A DNA stretch of 64,000 bases from an uncultured Flavobacteriales bacterium (GCA_905479915.1 CAJQOH010000023.1:1-64000), one strand, 5' to 3'. Shown: positions 36,336 through 45,996, numbered from the stretch's first letter. Translations and numbers: made by a program. Notes: generated by a model not told the origin, from the letters alone.

Positions 36336-37822
36336 TGGATATTAAAAACCTACATACAGTTTACTTTTTAGGGGTCGGTGGAATCGGTATGAGTGCTATC
36401 GCTCGCTATTTTAATACACTAGATTGTGATGTTTTTGGTTATGATAAAACGGAAACGGTTTTAACTAAAAAGTTAGAATCAGAAGGAATAGAAATTCATT
36501 ATGATGAAGATGTTGCATTAATTCCATCAGCTGTTAAAGAACAAAAGGAAGGAACGTTAGTGGTTTATACACCAGCAATTCCAAAAGACAATATAGAGTT
36601 TGTTTATTTAACAGAACAAGGTGTTAAGTTGTGGAAACGCTCAGAAGTTCTGGGGCTAATTAGTCAAAATTATTTCACAATTGCAGTAGCTGGAACACAC
36701 GGTAAAACAACAACATCTTCTATTGTTGCACACATATTAAATGAATCTGGAGTAAACTGTATCGCTTTTTTAGGAGGAATCAGCTTGAATTTTAACTCTA
36801 ATTTGTTATTGAATGAAAATGCTCAGCCTTCACAATTATCGGAAAGCAATAGAGGGAACCTACCAAAAGAGAGTGACTTAACAAGCGTTTTCGGCAATAA
36901 TCAGCCCCGATTCGGGGTGCTTGTTGTTGAGGCTGATGAGTATGACCGTTCATTTTTAACCCTATCTCCAGATATTGCTTTGATAACTTCAATTGATGCA
37001 GACCATTTGGATATATATGGAGATGAAAACTCTATGAAAGAAGCTTATAGTGAATTCGCGGGTAAGATAAAAGACCATGGAAAGTTAATCTCTAAATCAT
37101 TTATTCTAGATGAGCTTGACCTTCGTTCTGATCTGGAGCTATTCAGTTATTCAATAGCAGAAAAATCAGAGACATCAGCTAAAAATGTGAAAGTTGAAGG
37201 TGGAAATTATGTAGTTGATATTAGTAGTAAAGAAGCTCTAATTGAAGGTGTTAAGATTGGATTGCCAGGAATTCATAATGTAGAAAATGCCATTGGAGCA
37301 TTTGCTATTGCAGAAAAAATAGGAATTGAGGGACTTAGTATTAAGTCTGCGTTAGAAAGTTATAAAGGGGTGTATAGAAGGTTTGAAACCCATATAAAAA
37401 CTACTGATTTGGTTTATATAGATGATTATGCTCATCATCCGTCAGAATTAGAAATGAGTATTAAATCTGCGAAAGAACTTTATCCTGGCAAGAAAATCAC
37501 AGGAATATTTCAGCCTCATTTATATACAAGAACTAGAGACTTTGTTGATGGATTTGCTGAAAGCTTGTCTTTATTAGATGAATTGATTTTGTTAGATATT
37601 TATCCTGCAAGAGAGTTGCCAATTGAAGGAGTTACATCAAAGCTTATTTTAGATAAAGTAACCTGTTCGCAGAAAAGTATCGTATCAAAAAATGAGTTGT
37701 TAGCAGGTTTAGCAAATAAGAATATAGAAGTGTTGTTGACTCTTGGGGCGGGTGATATAGATGTTTTTGTACAGCCAATAAAAGAACAGTTGGTTAAAAA
37801 GTTGGAAGAGATTCATGAATAA
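36335..37822 (+). CDS. murC: UDP-N-acetylmuramate-L-alanine ligase with loop insertion
   Basis: Commits UDP-MurNAc to the peptide stem by adding L-alanine with ATP. The 495-residue product starts with GTG and has the Rossmann motif FLGVGGIGMSAIA, the P-loop AGTHGKTTTSS (119-129), VVEADEYDRSFL and DDYAHHPSE. Between LNFNSNLLL and FGVLVVEADEYD an extra ~32 residues (about 161-192) appear relative to the usual family spacing. The end of this insert carries a palindrome. It overlaps murG by 1 base and ftsQ by 8 bases. Confidence 0.96.
   Translation: MDIKNLHTVYFLGVGGIGMSAIARYFNTLDCDVFGYDKTETVLTKKLESEGIEIHYDEDVALIPSAVKEQKEGTLVVYTPAIPKDNIEFVYLTEQGVKLWKRSEVLGLISQNYFTIAVAGTHGKTTTSSIVAHILNESGVNCIAFLGGISLNFNSNLLLNENAQPSQLSESNRGNLPKESDLTSVFGNNQPRFGVLVVEADEYDRSFLTLSPDIALITSIDADHLDIYGDENSMKEAYSEFAGKIKDHGKLISKSFILDELDLRSDLELFSYSIAEKSETSAKNVKVEGGNYVVDISSKEALIEGVKIGLPGIHNVENAIGAFAIAEKIGIEGLSIKSALESYKGVYRRFETHIKTTDLVYIDDYAHHPSELEMSIKSAKELYPGKKITGIFQPHLYTRTRDFVDGFAESLSLLDELILLDIYPARELPIEGVTSKLILDKVTCSQKSIVSKNELLAGLANKNIEVLLTLGAGDIDVFVQPIKEQLVKKLEEIHE
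36905..36917 (+). repeat. Perfect palindrome CCCCGATTCGGGG inside murC
   Basis: CCCCGA and TCGGGG flank a single T at the 3' edge of the MurC insertion. In context it reads as Pro-Arg-Phe-Gly. It is GC-rich relative to its surroundings, which suggests a repeat element that became coding. Confidence 0.6.
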
Positions 37823-38603
37823 AATACTCAACATATCAATCTGGATTGTGGTTCTAATATTAATTATTACCACTTTAGGATTTGTTAGTAAATCTCAACA
37901 AGCAGCTAGTTTTAAGAAGCCTATCGTTAAAATTGATTATGATACAGAGAATAGATTTATCGATGAAGGAGACATATTATTACAAGTATTAAGTAAAAAC
38001 GATACAGGGTCTCTGTTGCTAAATAAGTTTAACGTTAATCAAATTGAAGAAAAATTAAACAATAACCATTCTATAAAAGATGCTCAAGTGTATAAGACTA
38101 TTGATGGAGAGTTGGTTATCAATGTAAAACAACGTAGGCCAATTGTTCGAATATTTTCTAAAAATGAGAGTTATTATATAGATGAGAAAGGGGTATTGAT
38201 GCCACTGTCTAATAAGTATACTGCCAGATTACTAGTTGTGAGTGGAGATTTGAACGAGCCTTTTGCAAAACGATATTTATTTAATTACAACAGGTTACAC
38301 GATACGTTAGTTGATAAAACAATGTTGGATGATATTTATAAAATTTCTAATTATATCGATAAATCAGATTTCTGGAGAGCCCAGATTGAACAAATACATG
38401 TTGATAAAGTGTCTGGGCTCGAACTCATACCAAAGGTAGGAAATCATAAAATTGTATTCGGAGGGATAGACAATTTAGACGGGAAGTTTGAAAAATTGAT
38501 GATTTTTTACAATAAAGGGTTAAGTAAAACAGGATGGAATGAATATTCTGAAATTAATCTGAAGTATAAAAATCAAGTGGTTTGTACAAAAAGATATAAT
38601 TAA
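37815..38603 (+). CDS. ftsQ: Cell division protein FtsQ
   Basis: A bitopic divisome protein that recruits FtsB/FtsL and FtsI. The 262-residue product has a short cytoplasmic start, one membrane segment (ILNISIWIVVLILIITTLGFV) and a periplasmic part that begins like a POTRA domain (NVNQIEEKLNNNHSIKDAQVYKTIDGELVINVKQRRPIVRIF). That order and its place between murC and ftsA identify it. It overlaps murC by 8 bases, and ftsA begins 1 base after it. Confidence 0.93.
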   Translation: MNKILNISIWIVVLILIITTLGFVSKSQQAASFKKPIVKIDYDTENRFIDEGDILLQVLSKNDTGSLLLNKFNVNQIEEKLNNNHSIKDAQVYKTIDGELVINVKQRRPIVRIFSKNESYYIDEKGVLMPLSNKYTARLLVVSGDLNEPFAKRYLFNYNRLHDTLVDKTMLDDIYKISNYIDKSDFWRAQIEQIHVDKVSGLELIPKVGNHKIVFGGIDNLDGKFEKLMIFYNKGLSKTGWNEYSEINLKYKNQVVCTKRYN

Positions 38604-38604
38604 A

Positions 38605-39882
38605 ATGGAAGGCACAGCATCAGAAATAGTAGTAGGATTAGATATTGGAACAACCAAGATCGTTGTTATTGTGGGTCGTAAAAACGAACATGGTAAGATG
38701 GAAGTTTTGGGTATGGGAAAATCTGAATCTATAGGAGTTTCTCGTGGTGTAGTTTCTAATATTGATAAAACAGTACAGTCAATTCGTTTGGCGGTAGAAG
38801 ATGCTGAAAATAAATCTGGAGTTGACATTAAAGTGGTTAATGTTGGGATTGCAGGTCAGCACATAAAAAGCTTGCAACATAGAGGGATTAAGGTAAGACA
38901 TAATGTTGATGATGAGATCAGTCAAAACGATATTAATGCTTTGATTGATGATATGTACAAGCTGGTAATGTTGCCTGGAGAAGAAATTATTCATGTTTTA
39001 CCTCAAGAATACATTATTGATAACGAACAAGGCATTAAGGATCCGATAGGGATGGCTGGAGTTCGATTAGAGGCGAATTTCCATATAATTACTGGGCAAA
39101 TTGCTGCAGCTAAAAACATCTATAAATGTGTTCATAAAGCAGGTTTAGAAGTTGATGATCTAATTTTAGAACCTTTAGCTTCATCAGAAGCAGTTCTAAG
39201 TGATGAAGAAAAAGAAGCAGGTGTAGCACTGGTTGATATAGGTGGTGGAACAACTGATATTGCAATTTTTCAAGATGGAATAATTAGGCATACAGCGGTA
39301 ATTCCTTTTGGTGGAAATGCCATTACTGAAGATATTAAAGAAGGTTGTGGTATTATTAAAAACCAAGCAGAGCTTTTAAAAGTGAAATTTGGTTCTGCCT
39401 TGGCTAGTGAAAGTAAAGAAAATGAAATTGTTTCAATTCCTGGATTAAGAGGAAGAGATCCTAAGGAGATTTCATTAAAAACATTGGCTCAAATTATTCA
39501 GGCAAGAATGGAAGAGGTAATAGAGAATATCTATTACGAGATTAAAAATTCTGGTTACGAAAACAAATTGATTTGTGGTATTGTAGTAACAGGTGGTGGA
39601 TCTCAGATGAAACATATTTCACAATTGTTAGAATATGTTACAGGTATGGATACCAGAATTGGATACCCTAATGAACACTTAGCAAAAGGAAATGCAGAAG
39701 AAATGACAAGTCCAATGTTTGCTACAGGTGTTGGTTTAGTGATTAAAGGATTTGATTCTGTTGAACGCAAAAATGTATCCAATACAGGAGAAGTGGTAAG
39801 TCACTCGAAAAAAGATAAAGGTGGTTTCTTTAAGAAAGTAATGGATGTTGGAACAAAGTTTTTTGAAGACAACGAAGGATAA
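38605..39882 (+). CDS. ftsA: Cell division protein FtsA
   Basis: An actin-like ATPase that tethers FtsZ filaments to the membrane. The 425-residue product has phosphate-1 VGLDIGTTKIVVIVG, phosphate-2 ALVDIGGGTTDIAIF and adenosine VVTGGGSQMKH motifs, plus the SHS2 insertion. The C-terminus ends GGFFKKVMDVGTKFFEDNEG, an amphipathic helix that would be the membrane anchor. It is separated from ftsZ by a 115-base spacer. Confidence 0.97.
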   Translation: MEGTASEIVVGLDIGTTKIVVIVGRKNEHGKMEVLGMGKSESIGVSRGVVSNIDKTVQSIRLAVEDAENKSGVDIKVVNVGIAGQHIKSLQHRGIKVRHNVDDEISQNDINALIDDMYKLVMLPGEEIIHVLPQEYIIDNEQGIKDPIGMAGVRLEANFHIITGQIAAAKNIYKCVHKAGLEVDDLILEPLASSEAVLSDEEKEAGVALVDIGGGTTDIAIFQDGIIRHTAVIPFGGNAITEDIKEGCGIIKNQAELLKVKFGSALASESKENEIVSIPGLRGRDPKEISLKTLAQIIQARMEEVIENIYYEIKNSGYENKLICGIVVTGGGSQMKHISQLLEYVTGMDTRIGYPNEHLAKGNAEEMTSPMFATGVGLVIKGFDSVERKNVSNTGEVVSHSKKDKGGFFKKVMDVGTKFFEDNEG

Positions 39883-39997
39883 GAAAAGTTGCTAGTTTCT
39901 AGTAGATAGTTACTGGCAGTTAATATAAATAGAGTAAAATTAAACTAGTGTCTATTCACTTTTGATTAGTCACTTATAAACATATAAAGCCCATATT
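39883..39997 (+). other. Spacer between ftsA and ftsZ
   Basis: 115 bases with no coding potential. The first half has imperfect TAGTTTCTAGTAGATAGTTAC-like direct repeats (39894-39914). I see no full TANNTTTG promoter and no strong terminator hairpin. It is the longest gap inside the division cluster, apart from the one before murD. Confidence 0.4.
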
Positions 39998-41845
39998 ATG
40001 AAATTTGATTTACCAAAAGATCAGGCATCTATCATCAAAGTTATTGGTGTTGGTGGTGGTGGAAGTAATGCTGTAAACCACATGTATAACCAGGGAATTA
40101 CTGGAGTAGATTTTATGATTTGCAATACTGATGCGCAAGCATTAGAGCAAAGTCCTATTCCAAATAAAATTCAACTAGGTACAACATTAACAGAAGGTTT
40201 AGGAGCAGGAGCAAATCCTGAGGTTGGTAAAAATGCAGCTATTGAAGATGTAGAAGCTATTAAAGCGATCTTACAAAACAATACTAAAATGGTTTTTATA
40301 ACTGCTGGTATGGGTGGAGGAACTGGAACCGGAGCTGCACCAATTATTGCAGAAACAGCTAGAGATATGGGCATCTTAACTGTTGGTATAGTAACTATTC
40401 CTTTTTCATTTGAAGGAAGAAGAAGAAAGCAGCAAGCTGATGAAGGTTTAGAAGCATTAAGAAATAGTGTAGATACTTTACTGATCATTAACAATGATAA
40501 ATTGAGAATGATGTATGGTAACTTAAGAATGGGTGAAGCTTTCGCTAAAGCAGATGATATTTTAACAGTTGCAGCAAAAGGTATTTCAGAAATTATTACC
40601 GTTACAGGATATGTAAATACGGATTTTAGAGATGTTCAAACTGTGATGAAAGATGGTGGAACTGCAATAATGGGATCAGGAACTGCTGAAGGAGAAAGTA
40701 GAGCAATTGATGCTGTTTCTAAAGCATTATCTTCTCCATTGTTAAATGACAATGAGATTAAAGGAGCAAACTATATTTTATTAAATATTACTTCTGGTAC
40801 AGAAGAAATTACAATGGATGAAATTGGTGACATCACTGACTACATTCAAGATGAAGCAGGGCTTACTGCAGATGTAATTTGGGGTAACTGTACAGATGAG
40901 AGTTTAGGAGAACAAGTTGCTGTAACTGTAATTGCTACAGGTTTTGGAGCAAATAGTACAGATAGCTTTGAGTTAGGAAAAAAACCTGAGAAAGTAGTTA
41001 TGAGTTTGGATGCTGATTTACCAACAAATATCACTACATCATTAGATGATTCAGCTGTTGAGAATACAACAGAAGAATTAACAAATGAGATAGAAGAACC
41101 AACATTAAAAACAGAAATAGAAGAACAACCAACTTTGAATTTTGAAGCTCCTGTAGTTGAAGAGACAGTAGAAGAGCCAGTTGCTGAAGAAAGAGTTGTG
41201 TTTAACCTGGAAGAAAGTGATGATGAAATTGAATCTAAAACAGAAGAAGCAACTTGGAATTGGGGAGCAACTACTACTGAAGAGGAAGAAATAGTAAACG
41301 AAGAGATTGTTTCTGAAGAATTACAAGAAGTTGATACAGTAGAAGAGGAAGTAAAAGAAGATTTTGTTGCAGAGTCTTTAGAAGATAATGTTGTAGCAGA
41401 GGATACTATTGAAGAAGATGTTGTAGCAGAAGAAACTACTGAACATGAACCAAAAACAGTGGTTTGGAATTTAGATGATAGTGTTGAAGATTCATTGCCT
41501 TCTGAAGAGAGTTCTGATGAAATTACTTTTACTAAGAAAGAGGATGATGTTGAGAATACAACAGATGAAAGTGCTGTTTATACGAATAGAATTCCAGATG
41601 AAGAGCAGTTGAAGCGTTCTCAAGAAAGAATCATGAAAATAAAGGAGTTAGGAATGAGAATGAAAACTCCTTCAGGAATAAATGATTTAGAAAATGAACC
41701 AGCTTATAAAAGAAGAAAAATCAATTTAGATGAAGTGTCTCACTCATCAGAAAATCCAATTTCTAGGTTTACACTTTCTAATGATGAGGAAGGAAAACCA
41801 AAATTGAATGATGACAATTCATTTTTACACGATAATGTAGATTAA
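39998..41845 (+). CDS. ftsZ: Cell division protein FtsZ with long acidic linker
   Basis: The tubulin-like GTPase that forms the division ring. The 615-residue product has a normal GTPase body: the tubulin signature GGGTGTGAAP (106-115), NTDAQAL and the T7 region (NADFRDV-type: VNTDFRDVQTVM). After about residue 325 a long acidic linker (roughly 200 residues) follows, rich in Glu, Asp, Thr and Val. It contains several short aromatic motifs (VVFNLEES, TWNWGA, VVWNLDDS). The basic end (PAYKRRKINLDE) is followed by FTLSNDEEGKP. Typical FtsZ is 350-400 residues; long linkers occur in this phylum. Confidence 0.97.
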   Translation: MKFDLPKDQASIIKVIGVGGGGSNAVNHMYNQGITGVDFMICNTDAQALEQSPIPNKIQLGTTLTEGLGAGANPEVGKNAAIEDVEAIKAILQNNTKMVFITAGMGGGTGTGAAPIIAETARDMGILTVGIVTIPFSFEGRRRKQQADEGLEALRNSVDTLLIINNDKLRMMYGNLRMGEAFAKADDILTVAAKGISEIITVTGYVNTDFRDVQTVMKDGGTAIMGSGTAEGESRAIDAVSKALSSPLLNDNEIKGANYILLNITSGTEEITMDEIGDITDYIQDEAGLTADVIWGNCTDESLGEQVAVTVIATGFGANSTDSFELGKKPEKVVMSLDADLPTNITTSLDDSAVENTTEELTNEIEEPTLKTEIEEQPTLNFEAPVVEETVEEPVAEERVVFNLEESDDEIESKTEEATWNWGATTTEEEEIVNEEIVSEELQEVDTVEEEVKEDFVAESLEDNVVAEDTIEEDVVAEETTEHEPKTVVWNLDDSVEDSLPSEESSDEITFTKKEDDVENTTDESAVYTNRIPDEEQLKRSQERIMKIKELGMRMKTPSGINDLENEPAYKRRKINLDEVSHSSENPISRFTLSNDEEGKPKLNDDNSFLHDNVD

Positions 41846-41875
41846 ATAAGGTAGTTATTATTTTATTTAATTTTT

Positions 41876-41910
41876 AAGTCGCTTCTTAGTAATTTCGAAG
41901 CGACTTTTTT
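41876..41910 (+). terminator. Terminator after ftsZ
   Basis: A 10-bp stem (AAGTCGCTTC with GAAGCGACTT) around an 11-base loop is followed by Ts. It closes the dcw cluster; the next gene begins 20 bases later and so must have a promoter near or within it. Confidence 0.85.
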
Positions 41911-41929
41911 ATTTAGAAAAATTACAATT

Positions 41930-42376
41930 ATGGGTTTATCAGAACAAATAAATGCTGACATTAAAAAAGCGATGTTAGCTAGAGAAAAAGAAAAATTAGA
42001 AGCATTAAGAGCTGTTAAATCTGCTATTATGTTAGAAGCAACTAAGGATGGGAGCGGTGAAGTTTCAGAGGAAGTTGCTTTAGCAATTGTTCAGAAGTTA
42101 GTGAAACAGCGTAAAGATGCTTCTGGAATATTTAAAGAGCAAGGAAGAGAGGATTTAGCTTCTGATGAAGATTTTCAGATAGAAGTTTTAAGTGTTTATT
42201 TACCAGAACAGATGGGAGAAGAAGAGGTGCGTAAAGTTGTTCAGGATGCAATTGCACAGGTTGGTGCTGCTGGACCGCAAGATATGGGGAAAGTAATGGG
42301 ACCGGTAATGGGTAAGTTAAAAGGAAAGGCAGATGGAAAATTGATTTCTGCTTTAGTTAAAGAATGTTTAGCATAA
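41930..42376 (+). CDS. GatB/YqeY domain protein
   Basis: A 148-residue cytosolic protein of the YqeY family, which is related to the tail domain of the amidotransferase GatB that binds tRNA. Recognisable blocks are ADIKKAMLAREKEKLEALRAVKSAI, VQKLVKQRKDA and the C-terminal AAGPQDMGKVMGPVMGKLKGKADGKLIS. The exact function is not settled; a role in tRNA-dependent amidation is inferred from family. It sits between two terminators and is probably monocistronic. Confidence 0.9.
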   Translation: MGLSEQINADIKKAMLAREKEKLEALRAVKSAIMLEATKDGSGEVSEEVALAIVQKLVKQRKDASGIFKEQGREDLASDEDFQIEVLSVYLPEQMGEEEVRKVVQDAIAQVGAAGPQDMGKVMGPVMGKLKGKADGKLISALVKECLA

Positions 42377-42402
42377 CGATTACAACATTCTTAGATACAA
42401 TT

Positions 42403-42430
42403 AAAAAGAGGCTTAATAAGCCTCTTTTTT
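42403..42430 (+). terminator. Terminator after the YqeY-type gene
   Basis: A perfect 12-bp stem, AAAAAGAGGCTT with AAGCCTCTTTTT, separated by three bases and ending in a T run. Confidence 0.88.
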
Positions 42431-42511
42431 AGTTTGTATGATAGATTTTAATTTGTGAGATTAGGATTCTTCCTTAAGAATCAATAATTTCAATGAAAAT
42501 TAGATTTTCTT

Positions 42512-43795
42512 ATGAGAAAAATTATACTATCAACATTACTCTTTCTTCCTTTTTTAGGGTTTTCAGGAGGTTTTCAACTAAATGTACAAGGTATTAAAGC
42601 TATAGCAATGGGTGGAGCATTTACTGGTGTTTCTTCTGATGCAAGCTCAGTTTTTTTTAACCCTGGTGGTATGTCTAACTTAAAAGGGAAGCATAACTTC
42701 ATATTGGGGTTTAATGTGATTGATCCATATGTTTCTTTGCAAACGGATGTTACGGCAAATATTGACCAAACCTCAGGGAAATCTACTCCTTTTCATTTTT
42801 ATTATGTAGGAGAGTTAAATGATAAAGTTCGTTTAGGTTTTTTAGTAAACAATCAATTCGGATCAAGTTCTTCATTTGAAGATGATTGGCAAGGTAGATT
42901 TGTTGTTCAAAACATTTCACTTAAATCATTTATGTTTCAACCTACATTATCTTATAAAATACACGAAAAAGTAACTATTGGTGCAGGGTTTGTATATACC
43001 ATGGGAACCTTTAGTTTTGAAAAAGGAGTGCCATTAAGTTCTGCAACTACTACAGAAGGTAAAGGTTCTCTTTCTGGAAAAGGAGATGGAACAAGTTATA
43101 ATATTGGAATATTCTCTAATCTTTTTTCTTTAAAGCATGATTCTGCAACAACTGATTTTTCAGTTGGGGTGAATTATCGATCAGGTATTAGAGTGGATTT
43201 ACCGGATGGTGAAGCTGAATTTACTGATATTCCTGTTTCTTTACAGGAGAAGTTTCCTGCTACTACTGCATTTTCGGGGACATTGAATTTACCATCAGTA
43301 TTCACTATAGGCGTAAGTGCTAAACACAACAGAAGTAATTATTCTTTAACCTTCGCTTATGACTTTAACTATACGGCTTGGTCATCATACGATACTTTAG
43401 CCTTTAATTATGTAAATGAAGATACTCCAGATACAAAAGTGGCTAAGAACTGGCAAAATACAACTACGCATAGATTTGGTGTGGATTTTACCTATAAAAA
43501 TAAATACAGCGCGAGAATAGGAATGTATATAGATCAAACACCAATATTAGATGGTTATTTAAGCCCAGAGTTGCCAGGGATGGATCAGATTGCTTATACA
43601 GGTGGTTTAGGTTATAAGGTGAGTGATAAAGTCTCTATAGACTTTTCTTACATCAGGTTAAGCGGAGAAAGGGAAGCTAGTTTAGATGATGCTGGCTTTA
43701 GTGCCAAATATAAAAAGGCTGTTAATGTTTATGGGCTGGGCCTTAATATTCAGTTAGGGGGAAAGAAAAAAGAAGCAGTATCAGTAATTAACTAA
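42512..43795 (+). CDS. FadL/OmpP1-family outer membrane transport protein
   Basis: A 427-residue outer-membrane beta-barrel of the family that imports long-chain fatty acids and other hydrophobic compounds. It has a signal peptide (MRKIILSTLLFLPFLGFSGG) followed by the family start GIKAIAMGGAFTGVSSDASSVFFNPGGMSNLKG. The ending NVYGLGLNIQLGG is a terminal beta strand. A hairpin (GATTCTT with AAGAATC, 42465-42482) lies in its 5' untranslated region. The substrate is unknown. Confidence 0.9.
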   Translation: MRKIILSTLLFLPFLGFSGGFQLNVQGIKAIAMGGAFTGVSSDASSVFFNPGGMSNLKGKHNFILGFNVIDPYVSLQTDVTANIDQTSGKSTPFHFYYVGELNDKVRLGFLVNNQFGSSSSFEDDWQGRFVVQNISLKSFMFQPTLSYKIHEKVTIGAGFVYTMGTFSFEKGVPLSSATTTEGKGSLSGKGDGTSYNIGIFSNLFSLKHDSATTDFSVGVNYRSGIRVDLPDGEAEFTDIPVSLQEKFPATTAFSGTLNLPSVFTIGVSAKHNRSNYSLTFAYDFNYTAWSSYDTLAFNYVNEDTPDTKVAKNWQNTTTHRFGVDFTYKNKYSARIGMYIDQTPILDGYLSPELPGMDQIAYTGGLGYKVSDKVSIDFSYIRLSGEREASLDDAGFSAKYKKAVNVYGLGLNIQLGGKKKEAVSVIN

Positions 43796-43804
43796 AAGGT
43801 TGAT

Positions 43805-44563
43805 TTAATCAAAATACTCAATCTCTCTCGTTAAAATTCCACTTGGATTATCGTTCTCAAAAGCAATTTGTTTAATCCAGTTCCCTTTTTCATCATAGTT
43901 GTACTCGTATCTGTAAGTTGAGTTGTTTCCAAATTTTAATTCATTAAAGTTTCCTTCCTCATCATAGTTGTAATCATTTTTAGAAATCAATTTTCCACCT
44001 TTATAAAATTCAGATTCTTTAACATTACTATTTTCATCAAAAGAATACACTTCTTTAGAGTCAATTACTTCTTCGGTTTTAAAACGCTTTACTTCAGAAA
44101 GATTTCCATGGCTATCGTATTGATAAGCCTCAGACCAGTTATACCTACCATCAGTTGTTTTGTAATTTAATCGATGAACTCTTCCCGATTCGTCAGTTTC
44201 ATACTTCCCAGTACCAAATAACACTCCTTGAGAGTCGTAATTATTGTATTCAACCAATTGATCTTTTTGGTATAAAAAAACAGTTCTGTTAGTTAAAGTT
44301 CCGTCAGGGATATAATCGTTTTGCTCAATTTTATTTCCATCTAAATTAAATAGAACCTCTTTGTTGTAGATGTGTTTAATCTTTTCACCATTAGATATTA
44401 TACTGAAGTTATCTACGGCTAAAAATTTAATTTCTCTAAAAGATTTTACATTTCCTTTTAAATTGAACTGTTTCCAATCAGTATCGTTATAATCGTTTTC
44501 AGGAACTGTTCTACAAGAGAACATTAATATGCAACTTAGTAATATAAAAACTGTTTTTTTCAT
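43805..44563 (-). CDS. Lipoprotein with YD-repeat-like beta strands
   Basis: I choose the inner ATG (44563), which gives a 252-residue lipoprotein starting MKKTVFILLSCILMFSCRT with a lipobox ending in Cys. The mature part is a chain of repeats of the form YDSxGNLxExxxF and YDEKGNWIKQIAFEN, similar to the beta-hairpin repeats of RHS/YD proteins. It is much shorter than true RHS toxins, and no toxin domain is visible. The function is unknown. A longer reading to 44644 would put the lipobox in the middle of the protein, so I reject it. Confidence 0.8.
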   Translation of the reverse strand: MKKTVFILLSCILMFSCRTVPENDYNDTDWKQFNLKGNVKSFREIKFLAVDNFSIISNGEKIKHIYNKEVLFNLDGNKIEQNDYIPDGTLTNRTVFLYQKDQLVEYNNYDSQGVLFGTGKYETDESGRVHRLNYKTTDGRYNWSEAYQYDSHGNLSEVKRFKTEEVIDSKEVYSFDENSNVKESEFYKGGKLISKNDYNYDEEGNFNELKFGNNSTYRYEYNYDEKGNWIKQIAFENDNPSGILTREIEYFD

Positions 44564-44697
44564 AGTTATTTGATCAAAATAGATGATGAAAGTAATAAAA
44601 TTTAATAGTGATATGATTATAAATCGATGATTATCGGTTTTCAACCTATTAAAGTCAATTTTTATAGGTTAATTTCGTTTTTAAATACCTCTAAATT

Positions 44698-45996
44698 TTG
44701 AACAAAGAAATCCTAAAACTTGCAACCCCCAATATTTTAGCGAATCTATCTGTGCCTTTATTAAGTGTTGTGGATGTTGCTTTGATGGGGCATTTAAGTG
44801 ATGAATCTTATATTTTGTCAATTGGATTTGGGGTAATGATCTTCAATTTTATTTATTGGGCATTTGGTTTTTTACGAATGGGAATAACTGGAATGACTGC
44901 TCAGGAAGTTGGGAAAGGGGATGTAAATGAATCTTACCGATTATTATTTAGAGGGTTGACAATCGCTTTTTTAGGGGCAGCTTTACTGTTTGTATTTAAG
45001 GATATGTTGTTGCAACTTTCTCTTTATTTAATTGATTCTAATACTAAAGTTGATCATCAGATTACGACTTATTTTAATGTTCGGATTTATGCTGCCCCCG
45101 CAACATTGGGCTTGTATGCTTTTATAGGTTGGTTTTTAGGGAAACAAAATGCAACGTTAGCGATGATTATTACTATTTCTATTAATGTGATAAACGCGTT
45201 AGTGAGTTATTATTTTGTAACTTATTTGAAGTTAGAAACAGAGGGGGTTGCTTATGGAACTTTAATTGCTCAGTATTTTGGGTTTGGATTAGCCGTGTTG
45301 TTTTTCTTTATTTTTTATCGAAAACTTTTAGTCAAGGAATCATTTCATAATACTTTTGAAATAGTAGCTATCAAAAAGTTTATTTCAGTTAATTCTGATA
45401 TTTTAATAAGAACACTATGTCTAATATTTTCGTTGTCATTCTTTAAAGTGATGTCTGCGAAAGAAGGAGATTTGGTAGGTGCTGCTAATATTTTGTTATT
45501 AGAATTTATTTCTATAGCAGCTTATGGAATTGATGGTTTTGCATTTGCTGCAGAATCGATTAGTGGAAAATACTTTGGGGCAAGAGATAAAGAAAAATTT
45601 AAAAAAGCAGTTCGTTATTGTTTCTACTGGGGGGTAGGTTTAGGAAGTATTTATTCGATAGTCTATTTATTTTTTAGCAGAAATATTTTAGAAATACTTA
45701 CGAGTCAATTTGAGGTTGTAGAAATAGCAATGAAATATATGTGGTGGTTGGTTTTGTTCCCTTTATTAAGTGTCTTTCCTTTTGTTTGGGATGGAATCTA
45801 CATAGGCTTAACTGCATCGAAAGCTATGAGGAACACAATGCTTTTCTCTACCTTTTTCATTTTTATACCAGCGTACTATTTGTTGGAAAACCTTTTTGGA
45901 AACCATGGGTTATGGCTGGCTATGATACTCTTTGTATTAGCAAGAGGAATAAGTCAAACATGGTTGGCGAAGAAAGTAGTTTGGAGTAAATTATAG
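44698..45996 (+). CDS. MATE-family efflux transporter
   Basis: A 432-residue inner-membrane exporter with about twelve membrane segments and two MatE half-domains. The start NKEILKLATPNILANLSVPLLSVVDVALMGHL is the family opening with the conserved asparagine/proline and VD motif. It is close to the DinF-like branch. I accept the TTG at 44698; the next candidate is inside the first helix. Substrates of this branch are typically cationic drugs or metabolites, but I cannot say which here. Confidence 0.9.
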   Translation: MNKEILKLATPNILANLSVPLLSVVDVALMGHLSDESYILSIGFGVMIFNFIYWAFGFLRMGITGMTAQEVGKGDVNESYRLLFRGLTIAFLGAALLFVFKDMLLQLSLYLIDSNTKVDHQITTYFNVRIYAAPATLGLYAFIGWFLGKQNATLAMIITISINVINALVSYYFVTYLKLETEGVAYGTLIAQYFGFGLAVLFFFIFYRKLLVKESFHNTFEIVAIKKFISVNSDILIRTLCLIFSLSFFKVMSAKEGDLVGAANILLLEFISIAAYGIDGFAFAAESISGKYFGARDKEKFKKAVRYCFYWGVGLGSIYSIVYLFFSRNILEILTSQFEVVEIAMKYMWWLVLFPLLSVFPFVWDGIYIGLTASKAMRNTMLFSTFFIFIPAYYLLENLFGNHGLWLAMILFVLARGISQTWLAKKVVWSKL

